The translations under genes were made by a program, and so were the position numbers. A stretch of DNA of 54,908 bases from Flavobacteriales bacterium (GTDB taxonomy: Bacteria > Bacteroidota > Bacteroidia > Flavobacteriales > TMED113), in assembly GCA_002713285.1 (NCBI GenBank), contig PAVX01000019.1, positions 56,284 to 111,191 of the forward strand. Direction: 5' to 3'. The notes under the pieces are model-generated. The model was not told the DNA's origin and made no database searches. It saw only the letters and a program-made list of their open reading frames with translations. Shown here piece by piece: positions 9,553 to 19,410 of the stretch. The stretch's first letter is position 1. Every line of letters begins with the position of its first letter.

Positions 9553-12500
9553 ATGAATTACTTGAAAAAAAAGAAAAAAAATACTGCTGATTTCTCTAAA
9601 TTAATTATTAGTGTTGCATCTCCAGAGTCAATACTTGAAGATTCTCGTGGTGAAGTTATAAAGCCAGAAACTATTAATTATAGAACTTTTAAACCTGAAA
9701 GAGATGGTTTATTTTGTGAACGAATTTTTGGCCCCGTAAAAGATTATGAGTGTCATTGTGGTAAGTATAAAAGAATTAGATACAAAGGAATTATTTGTGA
9801 TAGATGTGGTGTTGAGGTTACAGAAAAAAAGGTTAGAAGAGAAAGGATAGGACATATAAAGTTAGTAGTACCAGTTGCACATATTTGGTATTTTAGAAAT
9901 TTACCTAACAAAATAGGTTATTTATTGGGCTTGCCAACAAAGAAGTTAGATATGATTATATATTATGAGCGATATGTAGTTATTCAACCAGGTAAAGCCG
10001 TTAATGAAGAAGGAGAACCAATACAACATATGTCCTTTTTAACTGAAGATGAATATTTTGATGTGTTAGAAAGATTACCTAAAGAGAATATGTATTTAGA
10101 TAATTCAGACCCTGATAAATTTATTGCTAAAATGAGTGCAGAAGCATTAATTGATTTATTAGCTCAAATTAATTTAATTCAGTTATCAAAAGAACTTAGG
10201 AGAAAAGCTCATAGTGAAACTTCTGTTCAGCGAAAAAATGAGGCATTAAAGCGGTTGAATGTTGTTGAAGCATTTAGAGAGGCAAATGAAGTGATTGAGA
10301 ACAAGCCCGAATGGATGATATTACAGGTTATCCCTGTTATACCACCTGAATTAAGACCATTAGTCCCTTTAGATGGAGGTAGATTTGCAACTTCTGACTT
10401 AAATGATTTATACAGACGTGTAATTATTAGAAATAATAGATTGAAAAGATTAATGGAGATTAAGGCACCTGCTGTCATATTAAGGAATGAAAAAAGGATG
10501 TTACAAGAATCTGTAGATTCTTTATTAGATAATACAAGAAAAGCTTCGGCTATTAAATCAGAATCTAATAGACCATTGAAATCACTATCTGATAATTTAA
10601 AAGGTAAACAAGGTCGTTTTAGACAGAATTTATTAGGAAAAAGAGTGGATTATTCTGCTAGGTCAGTTATTGTAGTTGGTCCAGAATTAGAAATGCACGA
10701 ATGTGGTATTCCAAAAGATATGGCTGCAGAATTATTTAAACCTTTTGTTGCTAGGAAATTGATTGAAAGAGGTATAGTTAAAACAGTTAAATCAGCAAAA
10801 AAAATAATTGATGCAAGAGAGCCAGTTGTATGGGATATTTTAGAGAATGTTATTAAGGGGCACCCAGTTTTACTAAATCGTGCACCTACATTACATAGAT
10901 TAGGAATACAGTCTTTTCAGCCCAAATTAATTGAGGGTAAAGCTATTAGATTACATCCTTTGTCTTGTACTGCATTTAACGCAGATTTTGATGGTGATCA
11001 AATGGCTGTACATGTTCCTTTAGGTGCTGCAGCAATATTAGAAGCACAGTTATTAATGTTAGGTTCACATAATATTCTTAACCCTGCTAATGGAGCTCCA
11101 ATTACAGTGCCATCTCAAGATATGGTCTTGGGCTTGTATTATATGACAAAATCTAGAAAAAGTACTAAAGACAGTGTTGTTAAAGGTGAAGGACTAATAT
11201 TTTACTCTCAGGAGGAGGTAGCTATTGCTTATAATGAAAACAAAGCTGATTTACATGCTATTATTAAAGTGAGATTACCTATAGATAAAGAAAATCCAGT
11301 AAAATTTCATTTAATTGAAACTACTGTTGGAAGGATATTGTTTAATGAATCAGTGCCGATGAAAATTCAATATTTTAATGAGGTTTGTACAAAGAAAAAT
11401 TTAAGAGATTTAATAGGTAAAATTTTACAAGAAACTAATGCTCCAACTGCAGCTAGATTTTTAGATGATATTAAGAAATTAGGATACAAAATGGCATTTA
11501 ATGGTGGTCTTTCATTTTCATTAGGAGATGTTTTGATACCAGATGCTAAAAATAATATGGTTTCAGATGCAATTAATAATATCGATCAAATTACTGAGTC
11601 CTATAATATGGGGTTAATAACAAATAATGAACGATATAATCAAGTAATTGATGTATGGACTAATACAAATTCTAAATTGACTGAAACTGCAATGTCAAAT
11701 TTAGCAAATGATAATCAAGGCTTTAATTCTATATATATGATGTTAGACTCTGGTGCAAGGGGGTCAAAAGAGCAAATTCGCCAATTATCAGGTATGCGAG
11801 GTTTGATGGCAAAACCTCAAAAATCAAGTTCAGGAGGTGGTGCTATTATTGAAAACCCTATATTATCTAACTTTAAAGAAGGTTTATCTATTTTAGAATA
11901 TTTTATATCTACTCATGGTGCTAGAAAAGGTTTAGCGGATACTGCATTAAAAACTGCTGATGCGGGTTATTTAACTAGAAGATTAGTTGATGTTGCTCAA
12001 GATGTTATTATTACGTCTTTTGACTGTGGAACACTAAGAGGAGTTTCATTATCAGCAGTGAAAAAGCAAGATGAAATTATTGAGACTCTTGCTTCAAGAA
12101 TAGAGGGAAGAACTTCATTACATGATATTTCAGTGAATGGAGAAAAAATAATTGATGCAGGAAGTGAAATTACATATGAAATAGCAAGAAAGATTGAAGA
12201 TAGTGATATTGAATCTGTTATGGTTAGATCGGTATTAACTTGTGAGCAATTAACAGGTGTGTGTGGTTTGTGTTATGGAAGAAGTTTAGCAACTAATAAA
12301 GCTGTACAGATTGGTGAAGCTGTAGGTGTTATTGCTGCTCAGTCTATTGGAGAGCCTGGAACTCAATTAACATTAAGAACATTCCATATTGGTGGTGTTG
12401 CTTCTGGTACTTCACAATCATCGGAAATGGTTTCAAAATTTGAAGGAACTGTAAAATTTGAAGAATTAAGATCTATTGTTGGTAAAGATGAACAAAATAA

Positions 12501-13854
12501 AAAATGTGATATCGTAATTGGTAGAACAGGTGAAATTAAAATCATAAACGAAGAAAGTGGTATTATTTTATTTTCTGCAAATATTCCATATGGTTCTATG
12601 TTAAGAGTCAAAGAGAATTCAGTTATAAAGAAAGGTGATTTAATTTGTGAATGGGATCCATATAATGCAGTTATTATCTCTGAAATAAACGGTGTTGTGA
12701 CTTATGAAGATTTTGTGCCCGGGGTGACATATAGAATAGAAATTGATGAACAAACAGGTTTTAAAGAAAAAGTAATCATTGAAACTAAGGATAAGAAAAA
12801 AATACCTATTCTTAAAGTTGGTAAAGGCAAAAGTCAAAAAACATACAATTTACCTGTAGGAGCTCATATAGTTGTGAATGAAGGCGATAAGTTGAGTATG
12901 GGTAATATACTCGCAAAAATTCCTAGAAACACAGCAAAGACTGGTGATATTACAGGGGGATTACCTAGAATCACAGAATTATTTGAAGCAAGAAATCCAT
13001 CAAATACAGCAATTGTAACTGAGATTGATGGTATTGTTTCATATGGTAAGGTTAAAAGAGGTAATAGAGAAATTATAGTTACATCAAAATTAGGTGATGT
13101 AAAAAAATACTTAGTTCCACTTGCTAAACAGATACTTGTTCAAGAAAATGATTTTGTAAAATCAGGTATGGCTTTATCAGATGGTTCAATTTCTCCGTCA
13201 GATTATTTATCGATACAAGGTGCTAATCGAGTTCAAGAATATTTAGTTTTCGAACTTCAAGAAGTTTATAGATTACAAGGTGTAAAAATTAATGATAAAC
13301 ATTTCGAAGTTATTGTAAGACAAATGATGAGAAAAGTACAGATATTAGACCCAGGAGACACACGCTTCTTGGAAGGTGAATTGGTACATAAACAAGATTT
13401 TAAACAGGAAAATGACAGATTGTATCATTTAAAAATTGTTGAAGATTGTGGTGACTGTGAAGATGAAAAATTTCAAGTTGGTTCTGAAGTAGCAGCAAGA
13501 GAATTAAGAGATCAAAATTCTATATTAGAACAAAGTGATAAAAAATTAATAGTTGCTCGAGATGCAATAACTTCTGTTTCTAAACCGGTTTTACAGGGTA
13601 TAACAAGAGCTTCCCTTCAGACTAAAAGTTTTATGTCTGCAGCATCATTTCAAGAAACAACAAAAGTTCTTAATAATGCAGCGATTAAAGGTGCAGTTGA
13701 TAATTTAATGGGTTTGAAAGAAAATGTAATTATAGGTCATCAAATTCCTGCTGGTACTGGTGTTAAATTTAAGGATGTCATTGTTGGTTCCAAAAAACAG
13801 TTAGAAATAGTAACAAATTCTTCTAGTTCTACTGACGATGGTAATAGTGAATAA
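9553..13854 (+). CDS. rpoC: DNA-directed RNA polymerase subunit beta'
   Basis: Catalytic subunit of RNA polymerase, 1433 residues. The N-terminal zinc site uses C67, C69, C82 and C85 (CHCG and CDRCG). The active-site NADFDGD is at 476-482 with metal-binding Asp 478, 480 and 482. The bridge-helix/trigger-loop region ([21 protein letters not shown], first half) and the second zinc cluster (CGTLRG, CEQ, CGLCYG) are present. The insert and C-terminal region are of the Bacteroidota type. It ends with TAA, and a DUF3467 gene follows as in relatives. Confidence 0.97.
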   Translation: MNYLKKKKKNTADFSKLIISVASPESILEDSRGEVIKPETINYRTFKPERDGLFCERIFGPVKDYECHCGKYKRIRYKGIICDRCGVEVTEKKVRRERIGHIKLVVPVAHIWYFRNLPNKIGYLLGLPTKKLDMIIYYERYVVIQPGKAVNEEGEPIQHMSFLTEDEYFDVLERLPKENMYLDNSDPDKFIAKMSAEALIDLLAQINLIQLSKELRRKAHSETSVQRKNEALKRLNVVEAFREANEVIENKPEWMILQVIPVIPPELRPLVPLDGGRFATSDLNDLYRRVIIRNNRLKRLMEIKAPAVILRNEKRMLQESVDSLLDNTRKASAIKSESNRPLKSLSDNLKGKQGRFRQNLLGKRVDYSARSVIVVGPELEMHECGIPKDMAAELFKPFVARKLIERGIVKTVKSAKKIIDAREPVVWDILENVIKGHPVLLNRAPTLHRLGIQSFQPKLIEGKAIRLHPLSCTAFNADFDGDQMAVHVPLGAAAILEAQLLMLGSHNILNPANGAPITVPSQDMVLGLYYMTKSRKSTKDSVVKGEGLIFYSQEEVAIAYNENKADLHAIIKVRLPIDKENPVKFHLIETTVGRILFNESVPMKIQYFNEVCTKKNLRDLIGKILQETNAPTAARFLDDIKKLGYKMAFNGGLSFSLGDVLIPDAKNNMVSDAINNIDQITESYNMGLITNNERYNQVIDVWTNTNSKLTETAMSNLANDNQGFNSIYMMLDSGARGSKEQIRQLSGMRGLMAKPQKSSSGGGAIIENPILSNFKEGLSILEYFISTHGARKGLADTALKTADAGYLTRRLVDVAQDVIITSFDCGTLRGVSLSAVKKQDEIIETLASRIEGRTSLHDISVNGEKIIDAGSEITYEIARKIEDSDIESVMVRSVLTCEQLTGVCGLCYGRSLATNKAVQIGEAVGVIAAQSIGEPGTQLTLRTFHIGGVASGTSQSSEMVSKFEGTVKFEELRSIVGKDEQNKKCDIVIGRTGEIKIINEESGIILFSANIPYGSMLRVKENSVIKKGDLICEWDPYNAVIISEINGVVTYEDFVPGVTYRIEIDEQTGFKEKVIIETKDKKKIPILKVGKGKSQKTYNLPVGAHIVVNEGDKLSMGNILAKIPRNTAKTGDITGGLPRITELFEARNPSNTAIVTEIDGIVSYGKVKRGNREIIVTSKLGDVKKYLVPLAKQILVQENDFVKSGMALSDGSISPSDYLSIQGANRVQEYLVFELQEVYRLQGVKINDKHFEVIVRQMMRKVQILDPGDTRFLEGELVHKQDFKQENDRLYHLKIVEDCGDCEDEKFQVGSEVAARELRDQNSILEQSDKKLIVARDAITSVSKPVLQGITRASLQTKSFMSAASFQETTKVLNNAAIKGAVDNLMGLKENVIIGHQIPAGTGVKFKDVIVGSKKQLEIVTNSSSSTDDGNSE

Positions 13855-13888
13855 TAGAATAAATTAATAACTATTTTAAATATTGATA

Positions 13889-14206
13889 ATGTCTAATAAA
13901 AAAGAAAATCATTCTTCAAAACTAAATATTGAGATTAAGGAAGAAGTAGCTAGTGGAGTGTATTCAAATTTGGGAATAATAAATCATTCACCAACAGAGT
14001 TTGTTTTTGATTTTGCTACAATGATGCCAGGTTTTTCAAAAGCTAAAGTATTATCTAGGATTGTTTTATCTCCTCAGCATGCAAAAAAATTTATGAATGC
14101 TTTGTCTCAGAATATTCAAAATTTTGAAAAGAAAAATGGTAAGATAAAGTCAATTGATATTCAAAAAATACCTTTAGATTTTGGTGGACCTAAAGCACAG
14201 GCTTAA
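13889..14206 (+). CDS. DUF3467 domain protein
   Basis: Small protein of unknown function (105 aa from the ATG at 13889; a TTG two codons upstream is a less likely start). It matches the DUF3467 pattern: YSNLGIINHSPTEFVFDFA followed by KAKVLSRIVLSPQHAKKFMNAL and a C-terminal helix. It sits directly downstream of rpoC, a linkage common in Bacteroidota that suggests a role with transcription or translation, although none is established. It ends 3 bp from the opposing cysteine synthase gene. Confidence 0.85.
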   Translation: MSNKKENHSSKLNIEIKEEVASGVYSNLGIINHSPTEFVFDFATMMPGFSKAKVLSRIVLSPQHAKKFMNALSQNIQNFEKKNGKIKSIDIQKIPLDFGGPKAQA

Positions 14207-14209
14207 TAC

Positions 14210-15187
14210 TTAAAGAAATTTTTGTTTTTTCATCCATTCGTCGTTATATATTTTTGCTAAATATCTACTTCCATGATCAGGTAATATTACAACAACAATA
14301 TCATCTTTTTTTAATTTATTTCTTTGTTGTATTAGGCCCGCCACTGCAGATCCACATGAATTACCTGCTAGAATACCTTCTTCTCTAGCTAATTTTCGTG
14401 TCATAATTGCTGCTGCTTTATCTGTGACTTTTTCAAAATGATCAATTAATTTAAAATTAACATTTTTTGGAATAATATCTTCTCCAATGCCTTCAGTGGT
14501 ATATGAGTATATTTCTTTTTTGTCAAAAATACCAGTTTCATGATATTTTTTATAAACAGATCCATAAGTATCTATTCCCCAAATTTTAATATTTGGATTC
14601 TTTTCTTTCAAAAACATAGCACATCCGGTAATTGTTCCACCAGTTCCTACACCAGCAATTAGGTGAGTTATTTTACCTTTGGTCTGGTTCCATATTTCTG
14701 GACCAGTAGTAGTAAAATGAGTCATTCTATTAGATAGATTATCATATTGATTAACATAAAAGCTATTATTTATTTCTTTTTCTAAATTTTTAGCAACAGA
14801 ATAATATGATTTTGGGTCGTCTGCCTCTACATTTGTAGGAGTAATTATTACTTCTACCCCAATCGCTTTTAAAATATCAATTTTTTCGCTGGACATTTTA
14901 TCAGGCATGGTTACAATCATCTTGTATCCCTTTTTAATTGCTCCAAGAGCTAATCCCATTCCAGTATTTCCAGATGTAGACTCGATGATTACACCTCCTG
15001 GTTTTAAGAATCCTTTTTTCTCTGCATCTTCAATCATTTTAATACCAATTCTATCTTTAATTGAATGCCCAGGATTATATGATTCTAATTTGGCTAACAC
15101 TATAGAAGGAAGATTTTTAGTAATATTGTTCAGTTTTACTAATGGTGTATTTCCAATTAATTCAGTTATATGGTTTACGTAGTTCAT
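14210..15187 (-). CDS. PLP-dependent cysteine synthase / cystathionine beta-synthase family protein
   Basis: Fold-type II PLP enzyme of sulfur amino-acid metabolism, 325 aa. The internal-aldimine lysine is K44 in NPGHSIKDR. The phosphate-binding loop is GVGTGGTITG and the substrate-binding loop STSGNTGMGLAL. The EGIGEDIIP and LAGNSCGSA segments resemble bacterial cystathionine beta-synthases more than CysK. It has no C-terminal CBS regulatory domains. Substrate (O-acetylserine plus sulfide, or serine plus homocysteine) cannot be fixed from sequence. Its start codon directly abuts the stop of the upstream permease gene, so the two are probably co-transcribed. Confidence 0.88.
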   Translation of the reverse strand: MNYVNHITELIGNTPLVKLNNITKNLPSIVLAKLESYNPGHSIKDRIGIKMIEDAEKKGFLKPGGVIIESTSGNTGMGLALGAIKKGYKMIVTMPDKMSSEKIDILKAIGVEVIITPTNVEADDPKSYYSVAKNLEKEINNSFYVNQYDNLSNRMTHFTTTGPEIWNQTKGKITHLIAGVGTGGTITGCAMFLKEKNPNIKIWGIDTYGSVYKKYHETGIFDKKEIYSYTTEGIGEDIIPKNVNFKLIDHFEKVTDKAAAIMTRKLAREEGILAGNSCGSAVAGLIQQRNKLKKDDIVVVILPDHGSRYLAKIYNDEWMKKQKFL

Positions 15188-16402
15188 TTAATTGATTTTT
15201 AATATATTACTTGGTGTAATATTTTTGATTATAAAGTATGGTAAAATTATGCTAATTTGTATTATAAGAAATGTTATTATATTCATAAATAAAATTAAAC
15301 TTATGTCTAAATATATTGGTAAGTAATTTACAAAATAAGAAGCTGAATCTAATTTAATAATTTGAGTTTTTTCTTGGATTAGGCATATTATTACTCCAAT
15401 TATATTTCCTATGATAATTCCTTTGATTGTAATTTTCCAGCTATTATATAAGAAAATTTTTAGTATTGAATAATTAGAGCATCCGTATGATTTTAATACA
15501 CCAATCATTTTGATTCTTTCTAATACAAGAATTAATAATGCATTAGTCATATTTATTAAGCATATAATTGACATTATAGTTAATATAAAAAACATATTTT
15601 TTTCAAATAAATTAATCCAATTAAAAATTGATGGAAATCTAGATTGCATTGATTGAACTACTAAATCATAGTCGATTAAACTATTAATTTTTTCAATTAT
15701 TTGATTATAGTTGGATTTTTTATTTAATTCAATTTCGTAATTACTAACTTCATTATTCTGCCATTTATTTATTTTTTTAATACTCTCAATTTTAGAATAT
15801 GCATAATTATTATTAAATGTTTCATTTTCCATTTTAAATATTCCACATACATGAAATTTTCTTTTTTTTAAATTATTATTTTGAGTTAAAAAATTTAGTA
15901 TACATGATTCACCAACATTTAATTTTAATTTTTTTGCTTGATTTTCGGAAATAATTATTTCATTCTTATCGATTTTGTCAAAATACTTTCCTGTAATAAT
16001 ATGATTTTTTATAAGTTGACTTTTATATGTGGTGTCGATTCCTTTTATTATAATGCCTTCTATTTTATCTTCAACACTAATAATAGTTGGTTTATTAATT
16101 ACAGCATGAAAATTTATGATTCCATCAATTTTTTTAATCTGTGAAATTATATTTGTATCTATCTTGATAGGAGAAAATATGTTTTTTTCATACAGTTTGG
16201 AAATTAATAAATCAGATTCAGTTTGATTAATTGTGTTTTTAATTGCTATTTTTAAACCATTAGTTGTACCAATAGATATTATCATAATAATTATACTAAT
16301 TGTAATTGCACAAATGCATATGCTAATAATTGGTCCAGAGTAATAATTTCTATTTAACTTAGATGAAGATAATCTTCTTGCAAGAAATAATTCAAAATTC
16401 AA
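15188..16402 (-). CDS. FtsX/LolC-type ABC transporter permease
   Basis: Inner-membrane permease of the MacB/FtsX family, 404 aa, resembling the LolC/LolE lipoprotein-release subunits. One membrane helix near residues 20-45 (ISICICAITISIIIMIISIG) is followed by a large periplasmic domain (about 50-265). Three C-terminal helices follow, the first beginning MFFILTIMSIICLINM and carrying the FtsX-like segment with LERIKMIGVLKSYG. No ATPase partner is encoded beside it, which is usual for this Bacteroidota gene. Role in lipoprotein export is inferred from family only. Very Ile/Asn/Lys rich. Confidence 0.82.
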   Translation of the reverse strand: MNFELFLARRLSSSKLNRNYYSGPIISICICAITISIIIMIISIGTTNGLKIAIKNTINQTESDLLISKLYEKNIFSPIKIDTNIISQIKKIDGIINFHAVINKPTIISVEDKIEGIIIKGIDTTYKSQLIKNHIITGKYFDKIDKNEIIISENQAKKLKLNVGESCILNFLTQNNNLKKRKFHVCGIFKMENETFNNNYAYSKIESIKKINKWQNNEVSNYEIELNKKSNYNQIIEKINSLIDYDLVVQSMQSRFPSIFNWINLFEKNMFFILTIMSIICLINMTNALLILVLERIKMIGVLKSYGCSNYSILKIFLYNSWKITIKGIIIGNIIGVIICLIQEKTQIIKLDSASYFVNYLPIYLDISLILFMNIITFLIIQISIILPYFIIKNITPSNILKIN

Positions 16403-16428
16403 TTTTGGATATTATAAAATTTTAAATT

Positions 16429-16436
16429 CAAATATA
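16429..16436 (-). promoter_or_regulatory. -7 box (TATATTTG) upstream of the permease gene
   Basis: A perfect TAnnTTTG on the minus strand, 26 bp upstream of the permease ATG, with a TTGG about 23 bp further upstream that could act as -33. It overlaps the start codon of the divergent muramidase gene (ATG at 16436), so polymerase binding for one gene could interfere with the other. Confidence 0.45.
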
Positions 16437-17626
16437 TGAAATTACCAAATTCATTTATACCAATATTTCTTTTAACTTTTTTTTCCTATACATTATTTGC
16501 TCAAAAACCTGGTATTTATGATGCAAATTCATATTTACCTTTTTTAAAAAATAAAAATGTAGCAATAGTTGGAAATCAAACATCTAGATTGTTTAATATA
16601 CATTTAATTGATACACTAACTAATTTAGGAATTAATATTAAGTGTATTTTTTCACCAGAACACGGGTTTTTAGGTAGAGGAGATGCAGGTGAGTATATAA
16701 GTGATAGTATATATGATAGTATTCCTATCATTTCATTATATGGTGATAGTAAACAATTAAAGGACTCTGATTTAAATAATATTGATGTAGTGATATTTGA
16801 TATTCAAGATGTTGGTGTTAGATTTTATACTTATATTTCAACACTGCACTATGTGATGGAAGGATGTGCTAGAAATAATATACATTTAATTGTATTAGAT
16901 AGGCCTAATCCACATGCACATTATGTAGATGGACCAGTTCTAGATTCACGTTATTTATCTTTTGTTGGTATGCATCCTGTACCAGTTGTATATGGAATGA
17001 CTATTGGTGAATATGCATTAATGATAAATGGTGAGGGATGGTTAGTAAATAATATTACTACTGATCTAACTATTGTTAAGATTGAAAATTACTCAAGATT
17101 TGATAAAGTAAACTATACATTCAACTATCCACCATCTCCAAATTTACCCAATATGAATGCAATTAAGTTATATCCATCAATGTGTTTTTTTGAAGGAACA
17201 ATTATTAGTGTAGGTAGAGGAACTGATTTTCCCTTTGAAGTATTTGGGGCTCCTTTTTTTAAATCAGATTCAATTGGTTCGATGTTTACTTTTTTGCCGC
17301 AACCTAACACTGCTTCTAATGACCCCAAGTACAACGGACAATTATGTTATGGTTGGGATCTTTCTAAATTTAATTTTAATAAAAATAATTTTTTATTATT
17401 TCAAAATTCGCAGTTAAATTTGCAATATTTAATTTATGCATTTAATAATACACCGGCCTCAAAAAAAAATATTTTTTTTAATTCTTTTTTTAATAAACTA
17501 GCTGGGAATAATCAGTTGAAACAACAAATATTACAGGGTTCTTCTGTAGAAGAAATAAGAGCTAGTTGGGAAAAGGATTTGTTATCTTTTATGAAGATTA
17601 GAGAAAAGTATTTATTATATAATTAA
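16436..17626 (+). CDS. namZ: DUF1343 / NamZ-like exo-beta-N-acetylmuramidase, secreted
   Basis: 396 aa with a clear signal peptide (residues 1 to about 22, ending YTLFAQ). The body matches the DUF1343 family: IFSPEHGFLGRGDAGE, DVVIFDIQDVGVRFYTYIST, VLDRPNPH and a VGRGTDFPFEVFGAP motif. Characterised members in Bacillus and Tannerella (NamZ) cleave terminal N-acetylmuramic acid from peptidoglycan fragments, which fits cell-wall recycling or scavenging in the periplasm. The His in SPEHG and the Asp residues of FDIQDVG are conserved in the family. The gene is divergent from the permease and its 3' end overlaps the opposing aminotransferase by 4 bp. Confidence 0.85.
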   Translation: MKLPNSFIPIFLLTFFSYTLFAQKPGIYDANSYLPFLKNKNVAIVGNQTSRLFNIHLIDTLTNLGINIKCIFSPEHGFLGRGDAGEYISDSIYDSIPIISLYGDSKQLKDSDLNNIDVVIFDIQDVGVRFYTYISTLHYVMEGCARNNIHLIVLDRPNPHAHYVDGPVLDSRYLSFVGMHPVPVVYGMTIGEYALMINGEGWLVNNITTDLTIVKIENYSRFDKVNYTFNYPPSPNLPNMNAIKLYPSMCFFEGTIISVGRGTDFPFEVFGAPFFKSDSIGSMFTFLPQPNTASNDPKYNGQLCYGWDLSKFNFNKNNFLLFQNSQLNLQYLIYAFNNTPASKKNIFFNSFFNKLAGNNQLKQQILQGSSVEEIRASWEKDLLSFMKIREKYLLYN

Positions 17627-18813
17627 TATGGATATGCTTCAATTCCTTTTTGTATGATTTCAGTGGCAATTTGTAATTTTTTGGATTCTAGTACATATGC
17701 AATACGGACTTGGTTTTTAATTATGTTTTCTTTGCTATAAAATCCGTTTGCAGGAGCTAACATAACTGTATTTTTGTGTATATGAAATTTTTCAAGTAAC
17801 CATCTGCAAAAAATTTCAGTATCATTTATTGGTAGTTCTGCAATACAATAAAATGCTCCTTTAGGCATAGGGCATTTAACTCCAGGAATTGCATTAAGAT
17901 TATTTACTAATTTTTTTCTTCTAACATTATATTCATCAATAACTTGATTAAAGTATGATTGCGGGGTATTTAAAGCTTCCATAGCTGCTAACTGTCCAAG
18001 TGTTGGAGGACTTAATCTTGCTTGTGAAAATTTAAGAGCAGTATGTATTATATTTTTGTTTTTAGAAACTATTGCACCTATTCTAGCTCCACACATACTA
18101 TATCTTTTAGATACAGAATCTATGATAATTGTATGCTGTTCAATTTCTTTTAATTCTAAGGCAGAGTAATGTACTTCATTATCATAAATAAATTCCCGGT
18201 AGACTTCGTCAGCAATTAAAAATAAATTATGTTTTTTAATAATTTTTGATAATTCTTTTAATTCATCATATGAGTATAATGCACCTGTTGGATTACCTGG
18301 ATTGCATATTAGAATAGCTTTAGTTTTATCTGTAATATTTTTTTGAAAATCCTCTATTAATGGTAATTTAAAATTATTATTTATATCACATAGAATTGGT
18401 TTAATTTTTACACTGGCTGAGTTTGAGAATCCGTTATAATTTGCATAATAAGGGTCAGGAATAATAATTTCATCACCTGGATCACAAATACAATTAAGTA
18501 TTGTACTTAGTGCTTCAGATCCTCCAGTGGTAATTAAAATATCTGTATATGATATTTGATTATTTATTTTTTTATAATAATCGGATAATTTATGACGATA
18601 TTCTTCAATTCCAGCAGAGTGACTATATTCAATATTTGTAATATTAAAATTATTTACTTTTTCAATTACATTTTTATGTGGTAAGATGTCAGGCTGACCA
18701 ATATTTAGATGTAATACATTGATACCATTTTTTTTAGCACTTTCAGCATAAGGAACAAGTTTCCTTATGGGAGATTCTGGCATATGTTTGCCTTTACTTG
18801 AAATCTTAAGCAT
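17623..18813 (-). CDS. Class I/II pyridoxal-phosphate aminotransferase
   Basis: Fold-type I aminotransferase, 396 aa, cytosolic. The PLP lysine is K236 in DSVSKRYSMCGARIG. Supporting residues are the NPGNPTG loop (N174), D202 and Y205 in ADEVYREFIY and the C-terminal substrate-binding Arg in NQVRIAY. The subgroup resembles aspartate or broad-specificity aminotransferases (AspC/AvtA-like); the amino donor cannot be assigned. It lies 5 bp downstream of the DUF1573 gene on the same strand and probably shares its promoter. Confidence 0.88.
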   Translation of the reverse strand: MLKISSKGKHMPESPIRKLVPYAESAKKNGINVLHLNIGQPDILPHKNVIEKVNNFNITNIEYSHSAGIEEYRHKLSDYYKKINNQISYTDILITTGGSEALSTILNCICDPGDEIIIPDPYYANYNGFSNSASVKIKPILCDINNNFKLPLIEDFQKNITDKTKAILICNPGNPTGALYSYDELKELSKIIKKHNLFLIADEVYREFIYDNEVHYSALELKEIEQHTIIIDSVSKRYSMCGARIGAIVSKNKNIIHTALKFSQARLSPPTLGQLAAMEALNTPQSYFNQVIDEYNVRRKKLVNNLNAIPGVKCPMPKGAFYCIAELPINDTEIFCRWLLEKFHIHKNTVMLAPANGFYSKENIIKNQVRIAYVLESKKLQIATEIIQKGIEAYPY

Positions 18814-18818
18814 TATAA

Positions 18819-19280
18819 TTAATTAGCTTTTGGTAGTAAATTAGATTGTTTTTTAATTGGTGCACCATTTGTTTTTTCAGCTGCTATTACCTTTCCTTTT
18901 ATTTTAACGATTTTCGGGTTGCTTTTAGCATTAGAGGTGATTGTGATACTTTTATTAAAAGACCCGACTCTTTTTTCATCATAATTTACTTTAATAACTT
19001 CACTTTCACCGGGTAGTATGGGTTCTTTTGGACATTCAGGTACTGTACATCCACAACTACCTTTACACTTAGAGATAATTAGAGGTTCTTTTCCTGTATT
19101 TGTGAATATAAATTCACATTTTGAACTTGGATCATCATATTGCATAAATTCCCCTAAATCTATTACATCATTTTTAAATGAAATTTCAGGGGCATTATGA
19201 TTAATTATAATATTTTCTTGACTGAAACTAATTGTCGAAATAGAAAATAAAATTGATAGGAAAAAGTATTTTAAATGCAT
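18819..19280 (-). CDS. DUF1573 domain secreted protein
   Basis: 153 aa with an N-terminal signal peptide (MHLKYFFLSILFSISTISFS). One DUF1573 immunoglobulin-like domain follows: FTNTGKEPLIISKCKGSCGCTVPE, then VKVNYDEKRVGSFNKSITITSNA. The Cys cluster KCKGSCGC is a family hallmark. These proteins are abundant in Bacteroidota and resemble ASH/MSP domains; no enzymatic role is known. It is the first gene of a two-gene unit with the aminotransferase and has a full consensus promoter. Confidence 0.87.
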   Translation of the reverse strand: MHLKYFFLSILFSISTISFSQENIIINHNAPEISFKNDVIDLGEFMQYDDPSSKCEFIFTNTGKEPLIISKCKGSCGCTVPECPKEPILPGESEVIKVNYDEKRVGSFNKSITITSNAKSNPKIVKIKGKVIAAEKTNGAPIKKQSNLLPKAN

Positions 19281-19308
19281 AATATATTTTATTAATTATA
19301 ATGTTTCC

Positions 19309-19340
19309 CAAATTTAAATTTTTATATTAATTATTGCAAA
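19309..19340 (-). promoter_or_regulatory. Consensus promoter for the DUF1573-aminotransferase unit
   Basis: On the minus strand, TTTG at 19340-19337 and TAAATTTG at 19316-19309 are separated by 20 bp, matching TTTG-N17-23-TAnnTTTG. The -7 box ends 28 bp before the DUF1573 ATG. The 130-bp divergent region also serves valS, for which no equally good box is seen. Confidence 0.65.
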
Positions 19341-19410
19341 TCAAAATACCCTAATTTTAAAGTTAGTATATCTGATAAAATTTGTAAATTGTTGCTCGAA
19401 ATAATTTTCT